Source of the DNA: Pistacia vera
Taxonomy: Eukaryota > Streptophyta > Magnoliopsida > Sapindales > Anacardiaceae
Assembly: GCF_008641045.1 (NCBI RefSeq)
Contig: NW_022196223.1
Span: 593,117-657,116 of the forward strand
DNA: 64,000 bases
Direction of reading: 5' to 3'
The notes beneath the pieces were generated by a model. That model ran no database searches, was not told the DNA's origin, and was given only the letters and a program-made list of their open reading frames with translations. Positions 11,764 through 24,590 of this stretch are shown in pieces. A program made the position numbers and the translations under genes. Positions within the stretch are counted from its first letter, which is position 1; each line of letters starts with the position of its first letter.

Positions 11764-11849
11764 AAAAAGAAAGAGAAGCAACACAAAGCACAAGCTGGAG
11801 ACATTTTCAGGAATTTACAGGAAGCTAACCAAGAGATGTGATGTTTTAC

Positions 11850-14040
11850 TATCCAATTATAGAGGCCTGAATAGTTGGGGATGAGGTTTTATGTTTTGTA
11901 TTGTTATTTAATTGACCTCTACAATTGCCTTGAATAGGATACTAATTAAACTTTTGATTGTTAAATTTAGTATGATCTCCAATTGTTGAGCTAGAAAAAC
12001 TTCATTTGAGGTTGTTGTGGATTTTTGTTTATCTGGGTTGCTTGATAATAGTGATTATATTGGTGATGATTTTTGGTTAAGATCAGTATGTTGGCTAGTG
12101 ATGGTTGGATTGGGTAATAGTGATGATGTGATCGCGTGGGAATGGGGGTTTGGAGTAAGCTGATGACCTATTAGGTGGGAAGGAGGGCATTAACGTCACT
12201 CAACACTATTATTTTAAAACTAACGAAAAGCTAACCAATACTTGAGGGGGTTAATAGATTCGACCAAACCTCGGGGGTTTTAAATATCTCTCCCTTGATA
12301 ATATATTTTTTTTTTAAATACAATCATAATTTTCCGAATAAATGATAAAGGAAATAAAGAAAATCATACTAACATAAGGAAACATGTAAAGAGAGAATAT
12401 GATTATTAAGGTAGAAAGAATTTATCCTATATTAAAGCCTTAATTTATTAAGTTTGTATAAAATTTATGTTATTTATTTATAATCTAAAATTTCATTTAG
12501 ATTGTTTATGGGCTTAATTATTGGATTATTAAATTTTTATATGATATGCCTTATTTATAATCTGAAATTTCATTTAGATTTTTTTTAGGCTTACTTATTG
12601 AATTAGGTAAACTTGTATTTAGCATGTTTTTGTCTTTAATTATTTTGAATTATATAAATTATTGCGGGTCTAAGTTACTTAATACTATACCTGGGTGGTA
12701 AAAAGGAAATTGGTCTTCCAGGAGTAACTTTCAATATTATTCAAACTTTATCATCTTACATGATATCATAATCTCTATCCCATTAAATTAGATGAGAGCC
12801 ACCTAGACATGCACAACCTAATGCGAATTACGATGGATTAAATACTATCAGATGTGTTACCCATAACTTGGACCACTACTTCTTTATTTGGGTTTTGTGT
12901 GTTATTTTGTAATTGGGTATTCTTTAAAGTTTGGTAAGAAAGATACTTGAAGGTTGACATCTCCAGTTAACATATTTTTAACTCTAAGAACCCAATGCCA
13001 TGTTACTATCATCTTTGTTTTTTAGTATCAGATTCTTTTTTTCTGCGTAGAATAATAGTCACCCATTGAAAAAGAATGCACCTAAGATTCTGAATTTAGA
13101 TATCTACCAGAGTAAACTAAAGAAAAAGGACACGAATTTTACTTGTATTAGTGAACGGACAATTTTTAAAAGACATATATTAAAAGGTGTCCTTTGAGTG
13201 ATAATTAATCCAAATGAAACTTGTGTTTTTTTTTTACTAGTTTCTAAAATAATAATAACCCAATTGTTGTTCATTCTATAAAGAAGCATCCACTGTCAGA
13301 CAAGCCCAAAATGTGCAAAGGCCGTAATTGGGCTTTAACTAGGCTTAGGCCAACCCAAACTAGGATTAAAAACAGTTGGACTTAGAGTGTTAAATTTGAA
13401 AAGAGAAGTCATCTCACTTTGATAAAGTTTGGTTGGTGATTGGATTTGTCTTGAAGCTAAGTCCACTTTTGAAGAATTTTGTATCTGTTTGTTTTTATGT
13501 ATAATAGAATTTTCGATTTCTTTAACAACTGGAACATTAACATGGGAAACGAAGAGGTGCATCCCCGTGATTATTAATTCTGTACCCACTAACATCCAAC
13601 GGCCCATCCATCCCCCACTTGTTTTTAATTATTATAATGAGTTTTTGTGTAGTAAACAGACTGTTAAATGACCCCATGAAAATGACCACAACGGATCCAA
13701 ACAATTTTATCTTTCTCTATCAAACCCCGTCCCGTTCTACGTACACCTTTATTCCCTTTCACGATGGTCCGACCCTTTAACCTAACAGTCCGTGATGAAT
13801 CAAATTTTACCCCGTAAACCAAATCACTCAAACAATTAAAACCTAATCAATCTCTCCAATTATCCCTATTTTCAATTTTAAGCGAAATGGTAATTTCATC
13901 TTTTTTTCATTATCTTAAAATTTGTTTTGTCAAAATAATTAAAAAAGTCTTTGAATGATAATTACAAATTGTAATTAAATAGATGCACATGCGTTTGTTT
14001 TATTGAAGAATCTTCATAGATAATAAAATTAGAAACCATA
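11850..14040. other. AT-rich spacer
   Basis: No gene, RNA hairpin or terminal repeat that I can support. Reading frames are short and scattered. The region contains homopolymer T runs near 12308 and 13215. Confidence 0.5.
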
Positions 14041-14049
14041 TAAGTTTAA

Positions 14050-14203
14050 GGGTAATACTATGCGTACTAACAGATTTTACTAACTAATGTATTAACTTAA
14101 AATATAGTATGGGTATCATATGCATAGTATAGGTACTATATATGATTTTAACAAAGATTAGTACACTGGTTAGTAATATCTGTTAGTACGCAAAGTATTA
14201 TTC
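14050..14203. mobile_element. Mutator-type MITE, copy 1
   Basis: A 154-bp element with terminal inverted repeats of about 36 bp: the left tip is GGGTAATACTATGCGTACTA and the right end is the matching inverse finishing GCAAAGTATTATTC. It is flanked by a perfect 9-bp duplication TAAGTTTAA (14041-14049 and 14204-14212). A 9-bp duplication is the hallmark of Mutator-like elements. No coding capacity. Confidence 0.85.
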
Positions 14204-14242
14204 TAAGTTTAATTTCAGTGAGATGTATGTTTTATGAATTCT

Positions 14243-14395
14243 AGGGGTGGCAATGGGGTGGGAGGCCTCCTCCATTCGTTGCTCCACTTAGGATTTTGGT
14301 TCGCATTCCCCATCTCGTTCCAACAAATTGAGGATAGCGAATCCTCACATACATAAGGAGTATATTCCCCAACCCCACTCCATTCCCCAATTTAT
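14243..14395. mobile_element. hAT-type terminus fragment
   Basis: The GGGGTGGCAATGGGGTGGG motif at the left is a tip shared by many plant non-autonomous hAT elements, and a C-rich segment near 14370-14390 is complementary to part of it. The partner end is not seen, as Mutator MITE copy 2 begins at 14405. Confidence 0.35.
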
Positions 14396-14404
14396 TAAAT
14401 TTAA

Positions 14405-14536
14405 GGGTAATATTATGTGTACTCACGAATCTTACTAACCATCTTATTAATCTTTGTTAAAATTATATATGGTACTCGTACTATGCATTATAGTACGCTG
14501 GTTAGTAAAATTGGTTAGTACCGCATAGTATTATTG
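14405..14536. mobile_element. Mutator-type MITE, copy 2
   Basis: A 132-bp relative of the element at 14050, with tips GGGTAATATTATGTG and GCATAGTATTATTG, flanked by a perfect 9-bp duplication TAAATTTAA (14396-14404 and 14537-14545). Its right end is caught in a 78-bp tandem duplication. Confidence 0.85.
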
Positions 14537-14655
14537 TAAATTTAAACTACATAAATAATCACATTAAAATTTAATATGGTTAGTAAAATTGGTTAATACC
14601 GCATAGTATTATTGTAAATTTAAACTACATAAATAATCACATTAAAATTTAATAT
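14500..14655. repeat. 78-bp tandem duplication spanning a MITE end
   Basis: Two nearly identical 78-bp units (14500-14577 and 14578-14655), each holding the MITE right end, its TSD copy and flanking DNA. The duplication therefore happened after the insertion. Confidence 0.85.
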
Positions 14656-14659
14656 CATT

Positions 14660-15628
14660 ATAATTAAATAAACAATTACTACATATAGTATTAGTGTTCT
14701 AAATAAAATAATCATGACATATTATAGCAGTACTAAAAAGTAAGAAGTTTAAAAAAGTCATAGCTGAATTGGCTTGGATCTTTTGTTGAAAGGGTGGTGT
14801 GCCAACTCAAGAATTCTGATCTTCAATGTCGGAATTGATCCAACAACCCATTAAAAAAACAACACAAAACACTTCAAAAACAAATCCGATCACTTCAAAT
14901 AATAAATCTCCACTCTAATCATCAAAATCAAACACCAATCAAACCCAAAAATTAACAAATTTGCAAAACCTTTAGGGAGGTAGCAGACGGTAAATGGTAA
15001 GCAAGGTTTTGGTTCGAAGAAGCCGATGATGCAGCTGGTGGTGTTAGGAAAGATTTCCAATGCAAGGAGCGGCTGAAATTTGGGTGGAAAGCCACGACAA
15101 TCATGCAAAACTCTAATGGATTGATTCCGGCGATCAGCGAGCAATTGTGATTCAGGGTGTTTGGGAGTTTTGAGAGGAGGTGCCGGTGAAGAGAAAAGTG
15201 GGGTTAAAGTCAGTTTCTAATGTCGGGATCAATTGGAAAAGACTTGGAAGCGCGCGGACCAAAAGAGGGTGGTGGTCAGTGATTGGTGGCTCAATGACAT
15301 GGGGATGATAAGGGTTTTACGTGTAGATTGAGAGGAGTAAGATGGTGGAGTCAAGAGGTTCAGACGATGCCAGAACAGACCAGAGTGGCAAGAGGCAGTT
15401 GTCGCTCACCGGTGGTTGGGGGAGTGATGAAAGCTATTTTTCTAATTCTATTGATTTAGAGGATAAAAAATATTTTATTAATTTATTTGTTAAGGGCAAT
15501 ATGATAATAAGACCCTTTGCACTTGTGTTAGAACCTAAAATTTGTATTGGTTTGAGGTTGAGAATTTAGAATTTATGAAACCAAGGGTAGAAACTTGTCA
15601 TTTCTCCAAAAAAAATTTGAGGAGTCCA
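14660..15628. other. Intergenic DNA with an unassigned frame
   Basis: A minus-strand frame of 84 codons (14890-15144) is GC-richer than its surroundings, but I do not recognise it and nothing around it supports a gene. The rest shows no feature. Confidence 0.4.
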
Positions 15629-15637
15629 TACTAAAAT

Positions 15638-15807
15638 GAGTAATGTTATGCTTATTCACGATCTTACTAACCATCTTACTATCTTTTGTTAAAATTATAT
15701 ATAGTATCCGTATTATGCTTATGGTACACGTACTATACATATGGTATCCATACTATATTTTATATTTATATAGATTAATAAGATAACGAGTAAGCATAGT
15801 ATTATTG
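15638..15807. mobile_element. Mutator-type MITE, copy 3
   Basis: A 170-bp relative of the copies at 14050 and 14405, with tips GAGTAATGTTATGC and GCATAGTATTATTG, flanked by a perfect 9-bp duplication TACTAAAAT (15629-15637 and 15808-15816). Confidence 0.85.
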
Positions 15808-15819
15808 TACTAAAATAGT

Positions 15820-18050
15820 CTTTCATTAAAAGTAGTTTTTATTGATCTAAGTGGTAAATCTTAAGCATATTTATTATACTTATTATGTATTTACCATATT
15901 TGTGTACTAAGACTTAACATTAAATTAGATAATTTTGTATAAGTATCTAACCAAATATCTTTATCTTATACAATTACAATATACCTTATGTGCCCTTACT
16001 TAATCTTTATTGTGGACCAAGATTATTTACAGGATAAGCTCTTTAGACTTTAGTCAAGCACGTTTGATAATAATAATAATAATAATTGATAAAACAAAAT
16101 ATTTGGAACCAAGAATGAGAATAAAAATAAAATGAAAATAACAGAAGGGTACGGTGGGGGAAAGCGTACGACGACAGAGACGATCAGATGACAGACGGTG
16201 GCTCGTGCACACAAGTTAACATCATCACGGCTGATTTGGAGGATAGTTGATATGGGACCCCTCTATTTTCACTGTATTAATGTGATAACAGAAACATGTA
16301 ATCATTTTCCCTGCTCTGATTTATTTTGTCCTTTCTTTGCTGCCACACGCGTGGGTGGATCCACATCCCACTCACCACCGCCATCTTTCTATTTTTACCT
16401 CCTCCTGTTTTTCTTTTATTCCATATTGTGATTTACAAAAATAACCCCTTTGTTATTCAATTTCCGTAGCCTTAAAATCTTATTGAACTGAATGAAAATG
16501 TAGTAGAGTATTGTCAATTATTAAGTTAGTGGTAAATTGAATCCAATTCAAGCTATAATAATTTATTGGGATATCAAAACTACTCTAGGACAAAAATTAT
16601 TAAATATAAAGTAGTATTTATGTATATCGTATGTACCTTAAACGAAGGGGTAACGTAGAGGAACCTGTCGGGTCGAATTTTCCTTCATACATGGATCTAT
16701 GAGTCCGCCCGGTCAGGCCCATTATTGCAAAGAAATACTGCGTAAACAGAAGAAAAACAAAAAAAAAAAGGTGTTTGTCGGGGATGATAAAGTAATTGTG
16801 TCGGTATTAAAATAGGCCCAAGGGTAGTGGGCTGATACAGTAAGATAATTCAATGAAAATGGGCCACAAAATGTACGTAAAGGGATAGTGGACATGCATG
16901 TAGTCCAATCCACGTCAAAGAAGTGAAAGATGTGACTTGAATTGTTCTACTTTTTTTGGTTAGGATGTGACTCTAACTTTTGTCTTTCACTGCTCTTTCC
17001 AACTCTCCCCACTCTGCACATCTCCCAACATACACTTTCTACCCTTTGTTATTATTTCTAGTGATTAAATAATTTAATTTAAGGCTTTATTTATTTTGTT
17101 TTCTATAAGATTGATTGGTATTAAAATCATTCACTTTGTTAAGAAAATATTAAAAGCACCCTTATATTTATATAAAATAAATATCACACACCTCTTAAAA
17201 ATCACAAAAGAAGAAAAATTTAATAAAAATGTTTTTAATATTTTTAAACGAAATGAAGATCTGATAGGAAAAAGAGGAAGAAATAAACCCAATAATTTAA
17301 TAAGTAAGGGTAAGATGAGATTTTCAATGAGTTTAATAGAAAAGAAAATGTGATGTGAGCAACATAAGAATTGCCCTTATTGACAAGTCACAGATGGGAT
17401 TAAAATATAAATAGAGAGAGAGAGAGAGAGAGAGTAATAAATGTAAAAATGATGAAAAGAGTAGACAGAGGGGTTAGGTCAGGCAGCCACTTGCGTTGCG
17501 CCGTACAATAACAACAGAAACAAAAGTGTGATGTAACAGGTGGGTGAGGTGGAGGTGACAGTAACGGGTATTGCTCCAATATATTAATTATTTATTATTA
17601 TTAACCATGTCCCACTTCTCTCTGTGTTTCGGCTCCACTCGTCATCACCACATGCATTCATACAATTTTAATTAAATTTTATTTATTAATAATATAAGAA
17701 TGAAATTTTATGATTTTTTATAAACAAAACTCTGTTAATAATTTTATCCTTTAAATTTTTATCAGAGTTAAAAAGATAGAGCCCCTTACGTTTCATATAA
17801 TAACAAAATTCTTCTAAGATTTTTTGAAATAATAAAAATTCTCATGATCCATTACAAGTTACAATCTTATAAGATAATAGATAATTACCAAATAACCCTT
17901 CAACTGTTTACTTTAATACCTATAATTTAATGACAATAGAATTTATATTATTTCACAAAACCTCAAAAGGATTTGTGTTATTTTATCATATAGTGGGGGA
18001 TTAATAACCTTAGCTTAACGCTTTTGGCCGGCTGACGATCTATGCAATGG
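15820..18050. other. AT-rich spacer with a GA microsatellite
   Basis: No gene found. It contains a (GA)n microsatellite at about 17413-17434 and homopolymer tracts. Frames are short and of low complexity. Confidence 0.5.
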
Positions 18051-18057
18051 TATCGAT

Positions 18058-19160
18058 CAGGGGCGGATCCAGCCCCGGCCCTACCCTCAGATTTTAAAAA
18101 AAAAAAATTACTACATATAGGCTTATGAAAAATTGTTATTAATATATATACCTAAGCCCACCGTTAGATTTAATAATAAAAAAAAAAGAATTATTATACA
18201 TATATTTAGGCCAACAAAAAATTTGCTATTAATATATATATTTCAAAACCACATCATATTAAAAGTTTAAAACTCTTTCCACTCATTTTTTCCACGGTTT
18301 CACCTACTTTTTATGATTTTATCCCTAAAACTTTTTACTCTCTCATTCACTCATTCTCTTTCTCATGCCATTCGTTCTTAAAACTTTTGAAGACTGAAAT
18401 TATTGAAGTTTTCACTACTCAATATGTCACAATTAGCTTTGTTTTCTTTTTTATCAATTTTACGTATGTGTATTGCTCATTTAAATTTAGTTTATTTAGG
18501 GTTGAATCATGCTTTTTTTTTTTGTTTTTTTTTTTTGAGGTTTTTTTTTAAGGTTTTTTATTCTAATTTGAAGGAAAAAGACAGAGATTTTGTGAGTTTA
18601 TTTTGTGTTTTGTGTCTAAGAATAGATCTATTTTCTCAAATTAAAACCTTAACTATATTTTAAGAGGCGTTATTCTTCACCCTTTATCCATCACTTTTCT
18701 ACATTTTAAACGTCACCACTCAACTATTCAAAATTATTAAAGAAATTTGAGTTACTATCTATTTTTATATGAAGAAAATTTTCTTTTTTTTTATTAATTC
18801 ATATTAAAAGTCAACGCAACATTGACTTAATTTAAATTTTGGTTAACTTTAGCTTATGTTAGATTTGATCAAAGTCATAAAAATTTATATTATAATATCT
18901 GGAAGTCAAAAAAAAAAAAAAAAAAAAAAGGTTTTGTTCAAGGTTTACTCAATACATTTACACAAAATTTTACTTCTCATAGATTTATTCAAGTAGGAAA
19001 GTATTGTGTTATTGCATTATTTTCTCTCAAGTTCTTAATATTGTATTATTATTTTTTTGGCTTAAGGTTCAGTATTTTTTTAAGTTTTCACTAGTTGTTT
19101 GACAAACAATGACGGAGCTGCGGAGGCCTCTCCTGGGCAAAAATCATGGATCCACCACTA
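18058..19160. mobile_element. hAT-like non-autonomous element
   Basis: The left tip CAGGGGCGGATCCA and the inverse of the right end (TAGTGGTGGATCCA) form an imperfect terminal inverted repeat. The flanks are GTATCGAT (18050-18057) and GTATCAGT (19161-19168), an imperfect 8-bp duplication (6 of 8). The 1.1-kb interior is AT-rich with poly(A)/poly(T) tracts and has no transposase. Tip type and 8-bp spacing point to hAT. Confidence 0.6.
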
Positions 19161-19542
19161 GTATCAGTGGTGTCAACCCACTGGCTGTCGACGTGTTGCC
19201 AGAGATGACGTTTGGCCAATTTTCACTTTTTTAATTTAAAATTTTAATTGTTTTTATGTTTTTCATAGGAGAAAAAAATATATTTGAAAAATACCTATTT
19301 TAATATTTTTACATTGCTAATATACAATTTTCTAAAAACAAAAGTGACTTTAAAATTAAGAAAAACAAATATTCTAATAGATTATTTCAAAAGTTGACAT
19401 ATAAAAGTGATTATGAGTAAGCTACAACAATCCCAAACTAAGCCTTAAGCAAGAGTCATTAAGTAACATATTTAAGGGCAAAATAAGAATATAATGACTT
19501 CTTGAGTCAAAATTTGTCTAGTTGGACTTGGATTTGTGGTAG

Positions 19543-20201
19543 TGGGCATGGCAATAGGGAGAGGCAGGGTAGGGATCTCATTCACCGTCCCCATCCCCAC
19601 CCTCAACATCAATCCCCACCCCCACCATGTCCCCGTTGCAGGGATGCCAGGAATTCCTCATCCTTGCCCCATGGGGGAATGTTGGAGGCCTATCCCCGCC
19701 CCATTAATTTTACATTAACATCAATTTGAGCATTACCAAATACAATAGTTAATTCTTTTTTAATGTTTAGATTTATCCAAATGACAAACACTTTAATTAA
19801 TCGTTTAAACTTAAGCTAAGGCATTGCACTTGTCCAAAATACAGACTCGTTATGTATTCGTTCACATGACGAACGGCAATATGAAGTCGGCTAAGGGCGA
19901 ATGGCAATGGTGACAAATTTAAGACTTAAGGGTTAGGGTTTGTTCTTGTTCAATTGTTTAGGTTGAAGGAAATTGGGAAAACATGAGTTTATATAGGTAG
20001 GATAATAGTGTAATTAAGTGAAATATATAAGGGAATTAATGAAATATATATATATATATATAATTTTATATATTATATGTGAGGTGGGACAGGGTGGAGC
20101 AGGGGAAGGGCACCTCTACCCTTGCCCCATCCCCGAAAAAATCGGAGAATCCCAGCCCCATACGGGGCGGGTTGGGACTTCGGGGCCCATTGCCATGCCT
20201 A
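19543..20201. mobile_element. hAT-like non-autonomous element (659 bp)
   Basis: The left tip TGGGCATGGCAATAGGG and the inverse of the right end (TAGGCATGGCAATGGG) are matched inverted repeats. The flanks are TGTGGTAG (19535-19542) and TGTGATAG (20202-20209), an 8-bp duplication with one mismatch. G/C-rich subterminal blocks (19550-19700 and 20085-20185) are inverse copies of each other around an AT-rich centre. No coding capacity. Confidence 0.75.
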
Positions 20202-20209
20202 TGTGATAG

Positions 20210-21670
20210 TAACATACAATGGTGGTGAAATCTCTCGCTACTCTTAGTTGTCAAACATAAGGGTGATAAATGTTGAGTTTTTATATGGTGTTGCGTGGTA
20301 GTATTGAAAAGGTTCATATAATAATCTGAGAATTTAAGGTAGTTTATATAATTAACCCATTTATTTTCTACTATATGGTAACATCCCATATATATTATAT
20401 TTCTATGTTTAGAATATGTAAACTCATATTTATATTTCATGAGAGTCCCCATGTTTGTCGTGGCATTTCACTCAAAAATGAATGGTTATTTACCAACTCC
20501 CATTAATAGTTTTCACAATTTACCGTAGGAATCAATCCAACACCAACAGGGTACAGTCATATGACATTATAATTCTTTTTTGACATTCAATAAAAACATA
20601 TAGTTAATTAATAAAGTGTAGGAACAATCTGAAACAGCAAAAAAGGAAATTAAATTACATATATATAAACAAGTAGGAGGACGGTTACAAGATCATGATT
20701 GATGATTACAAATATTATGTACAGATTTGATGTTATAAAAGAAAGTACGTAACGATTGGGGGACCATAAAACACCCATACCTTTTGTTTTCCTATTATTA
20801 AATAAATAAAACAGATCATCCAAATCACATGCCTGCATGTGACGGGGATGGCATCATTTTGTAAATTTCCCCTCTTTAATTCAATCTAATTATGCACAAA
20901 CCCCTTTTAACACACCAATTTCTCTTGCTCCATATGTTATGAGAATTTAAGGAATAAATAACGTCTTATTCAACGTATCTAAAAATATATTATAGAATTT
21001 TTATTCAAAGTAATACTAATATGTATTTATGTCACAGAAGAACTCAAAAGAGGTTAATCATTTATTCGATAGATAGATTTCATGAAATTTCTAAAGAGAT
21101 ATTTGAAAAAGTTAAAAGTATTCTCTCAAAACCAGGGCTTTGCTTATTTTTGAAACAAACGACAAATATTGTCGATAAATGATACTTGTAATATTACTCT
21201 TACCAAGTACTACTACTACAATTTGAAGATGATAAAAGAGTGAAAAACAAAAAACAAATTGAACAAACCAAAAGGAAAAGATTTAAGTGGGACAATTATG
21301 ATATCAATTACGCGTGTTTGTTCAAACTAAATGATATTCAATGACATTTTCGCTTACTTAATTAGTATTATTTTAATAACATTATATGTACTGTATATAA
21401 CATTTATACGAAATTTACTTCAGTCTATGCAAGAAAATTTATTGTATACGAAATTTTCGTCGAGAAAATTTATTGTATGATGTAATAATTACAAGTGTAA
21501 AATGATAAAATAAAATAACTTTTTTTTTTTAAATAAAAAAAAAGAAAAGAAAAGGCGGGGTTATAATTATACGGTGGTTTGGTTTACCCATCTGACTGGT
21601 TGGAAATGTACCCCACTGCGCACTCACAAGTAAAGTAGTGAGAGTGAATTGAACCCTACTACTCTCTCCT
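20210..21670. other. Spacer upstream of the MIR396b-type gene
   Basis: No gene recognised; AT-rich. The last 150 bp before the TATA box (about 21550-21670) are less AT-rich and are the likely proximal promoter of the plus-strand microRNA gene. Confidence 0.45.
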
Positions 21671-21677
21671 CTCTTCT

Positions 21678-21684
21678 CTATAAA
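21678..21684 (+). promoter_or_regulatory. TATA box of the MIR396b-type gene
   Basis: CTATAAA preceded by a CT-rich stretch. Transcription would begin about 30 bp downstream (near 21710), giving a pri-miRNA with about 225 nt before the hairpin. A CCCATT repeat (21783-21808) lies in that leader. Confidence 0.6.
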
Positions 21685-21934
21685 GCTGTTTCTGTTTATA
21701 TATACGCATATGCTTAGGGTGGTCCATCCATCAACACAGCAAATACAACACACCCCTTCCTTTGTATATATTGTATACATTCCCCATTCCCATTCCCATT
21801 CCCATTCCGTTCCCTTCTTCTCTCTTCTCTTTCACCACACACATAATAGTTGATCTTCTGTCACTCTCCAACCAAACCCTCATCCTCATGGGATTTGAGA
21901 TCTGAGAGTTTTTCATTTTTATTATTGTTATCAA

Positions 21935-22035
21935 GTCCTGGTCATGCTTTTCCACAGCTTTCTTGAACTTTCATTTACTGAACCATGGAAAGGAAAGCTC
22001 AAGAAAGCTGTGGGAGAACATGGCGAATTCTCAGG
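21935..22035 (+). ncRNA. microRNA precursor, miR396b type
   Basis: The 21-nt segment 21950-21970 (begins TTCCACAGCTTTCTTGAAC and ends TT) is identical, from memory, to the conserved mature plant miR396b. The 3' arm 21997-22017 (begins GCTCAAGAAAGCTGTGGGAG) is the star strand. I paired the two by hand: 18 of 19 positions pair, with one G-U and one A-C mismatch, leaving 2-nt 3' overhangs on both sides as Dicer-like processing requires. Flanking bases extend the stem (catgct with aacatg), and the loop is only about 26 nt. miR396 is known to guide cleavage of GRF (growth-regulating factor) mRNAs, limiting cell proliferation in leaves and other organs. It forms a tail-to-tail pair with the hairpin at 26760-26885. 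Confidence 0.95.
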
Positions 22036-22039
22036 ATTT

Positions 22040-24556
22040 TCTTCTTTCTTTTCAGACCTTGCTGCTGAATCCAAGCTGTGTTCTCATCATCCAGAAAGAT
22101 ATGGTATATATTTCTCAAAATTCTCATGGACCCATTTGACATCTCTATAATTCTTGCATTATCTTTCAAGTAGAATGTGTATTTTCGTTTTACTTAACGG
22201 TTTGAGGTATGCATGAAGGAGAAGAAAAGAAGAACATAAATTAACCTAGTTGTGAGTAAGATTTAAGAAAGTTTTGGGTAGAGATAATTGACATTCTGTT
22301 TGTGTTGATTGAATCAAAATGGTGAAAAAGGAGTTGAAGTCAAGTAATTGCAGAGAAGATTCTTTTGATTTTTTTTATATCTTGAATGATGATTGTTGGT
22401 GTTGGGCCTTTTGGTTTCTGGTTTTACCTCTACATACATGAACATGATCTCCTCCTACATTTCTGTGAAAAAGGTTACTCTTTGTCTCTTTGTGACATCA
22501 TTTGTTTTTAACCAATCTCTCCACGTCTGACATCACTTATATATGTTTTTTAAATTTCTTTACCAGAGTCATAGTGGTAGTTGAGGATATTTGCACAATA
22601 TACATCACATAATTGGATTGTCACTGTACACAGCCAACCTGTCTACCTCATCTCTCCAACCTCCCTCAATTATTCTTCAACCCTCATCTTAATTTTTTTT
22701 TTTTTTTAAATTATTGTCCGCATTCCATTCTTTTTTATTTAATTATTTCTTGTTTATTACCGTTTCAGTTTCAGGCATTACATGTATTTTTTTCTACAGG
22801 GTTCGGCTCGCAGTAAAAAATTAAAACTTGTTGGCAACTGTAGATTCCACTTTAGAATTGTTGTTTGTATGCTTTCAGTTTAACTCATTGTTGCCAATTA
22901 TGGGTTGTATTCAACTGAATTTTGTAGCTATGGCTGACAATTTTAATTAAATTCGATTGCAGATTGTGTTTTTTTGAAATTGATTGGGTTTTGTGTTAGA
23001 GATTTGAATGGGAATAGTTGGTTGTATGAGTTTTGGCAAAGTTGTGATGATGAGAAGTGAGAATACATGCAGAAGGGTTAATAGTTTTTGTAAAAGTCAG
23101 CCGTAATTAACAAGATATTTAAAGTGGGGGATAGAAACAATGATTACAATTAATTAAACAAGTTAATGATGTGTCAAAGGGAATCTATACCTAATACAAG
23201 GCAATTATCTGTTTGAAATGAGAAAGTGATGGAAAGCAGGTCCACCAAAAAGGAGATTATAATTAGGCCAGACAATTGGGCATGGCTTTTCTGTACACCA
23301 TATTACACTTACATAATCTTAATTAACTATTCATTCTCCATTATTTATGAAGAGGTAATGCTATTAATTCAACATTTAATCATCTATGTTTTCAAATTTC
23401 ATGCAATTCTTCAAACTTTGATACAGAACCTGCAGGCCCCTTATGCTTCTGAAATGCCACATTTCTCACCTAACTTTTTTATATCTTCCAAGATTTTTTC
23501 ACAATAATTTATTACAACAATACTTGGAATGCATGGCGTTATACTTTTCATATATATAGATATTACAAAATTATAAACATAACTATAAATTCAAAAACCC
23601 GAGTTCAAATTACTGAAAGCAAAATGAAGGAACTACAGGTTCACTTATGAGAATATCATTAAGTATACTTAAATTTTAACATAGAAAATAATATATTGTA
23701 GCACACAGAGTCAAAGACATCTTTCTTTCTCCAACTTGTAATTCTGTACTATCCAATAATGCAATCACGTTGAGGCAATTTGTTAAACTTTTGTTTACTA
23801 CTAATTGGAATTAAACGGTGTCATTTCTGAAAAAGAAACTCATTTCATCAGACTTTACAATCCATTGAACTATGTGAGTAATTTTCATTAGTGATATGCA
23901 AGGCTTGATTTGACATTGAGAGATTTATTCATTTAAGTCTCCAAAAGAATGTCATTGCACTCAAAATGAGAATTGGGTTCTTATAAATTAAGATTAAGCT
24001 TATTGTGATGAAGAACAAAGGGTGATATTTACTGATAGAGAGGAGAAGTTATGGACAACTGAAAGAGAAATGGCAGAGCAAAGCAATAATGGCGCCCCCA
24101 TGTGTTGGAGAAATGTTGCAGTCATGTCGCTATTGAAATATGACTATTAATGCTCAACCATTCGAACAATAGGACATCTTATATGAATAATATCAAACTC
24201 CCAGCAATGGCCGGCCAGCCTTTTTAATTGATGTGAAAGTGCGCACCATCAATAAAATTGGAAAACCTTTTGACCCCAAAATGAAACGTAACATTTATTT
24301 TTCAAACATCCATTATATAAAAATACAAAAATTAACAAAAATAAAGCATACATGGAGTGTAGTCATTCATGCCTGCATGCATGCATCATATATTTATATA
24401 ATAAGATTGTTAGTGGGTGCGAGCATGTGTATGCAAGGATTTGAGAAACACAGATTTAAATTCCTCCAATCAATTTGCATATTACTGATGAGAGCAATAT
24501 AAAATTGATTAGACTTGATAAAACCTAAGTACTTATATATTATATATATATTATAT

Positions 24557-24590
<34 letters not shown>

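Noticed and set aside
14890..15144. Minus-strand 84-codon frame with a GC-richer composition
   Set aside because: No recognisable domain, no homologous neighbour exon and no clear splice or promoter context. Kept only as an unassigned frame in the spacer entry.
21529..21955. Minus-strand frames over the MIR396b-type leader
   Set aside because: Their peptides come from the CCCATT and pyrimidine repeats of the microRNA leader; there is no known domain.
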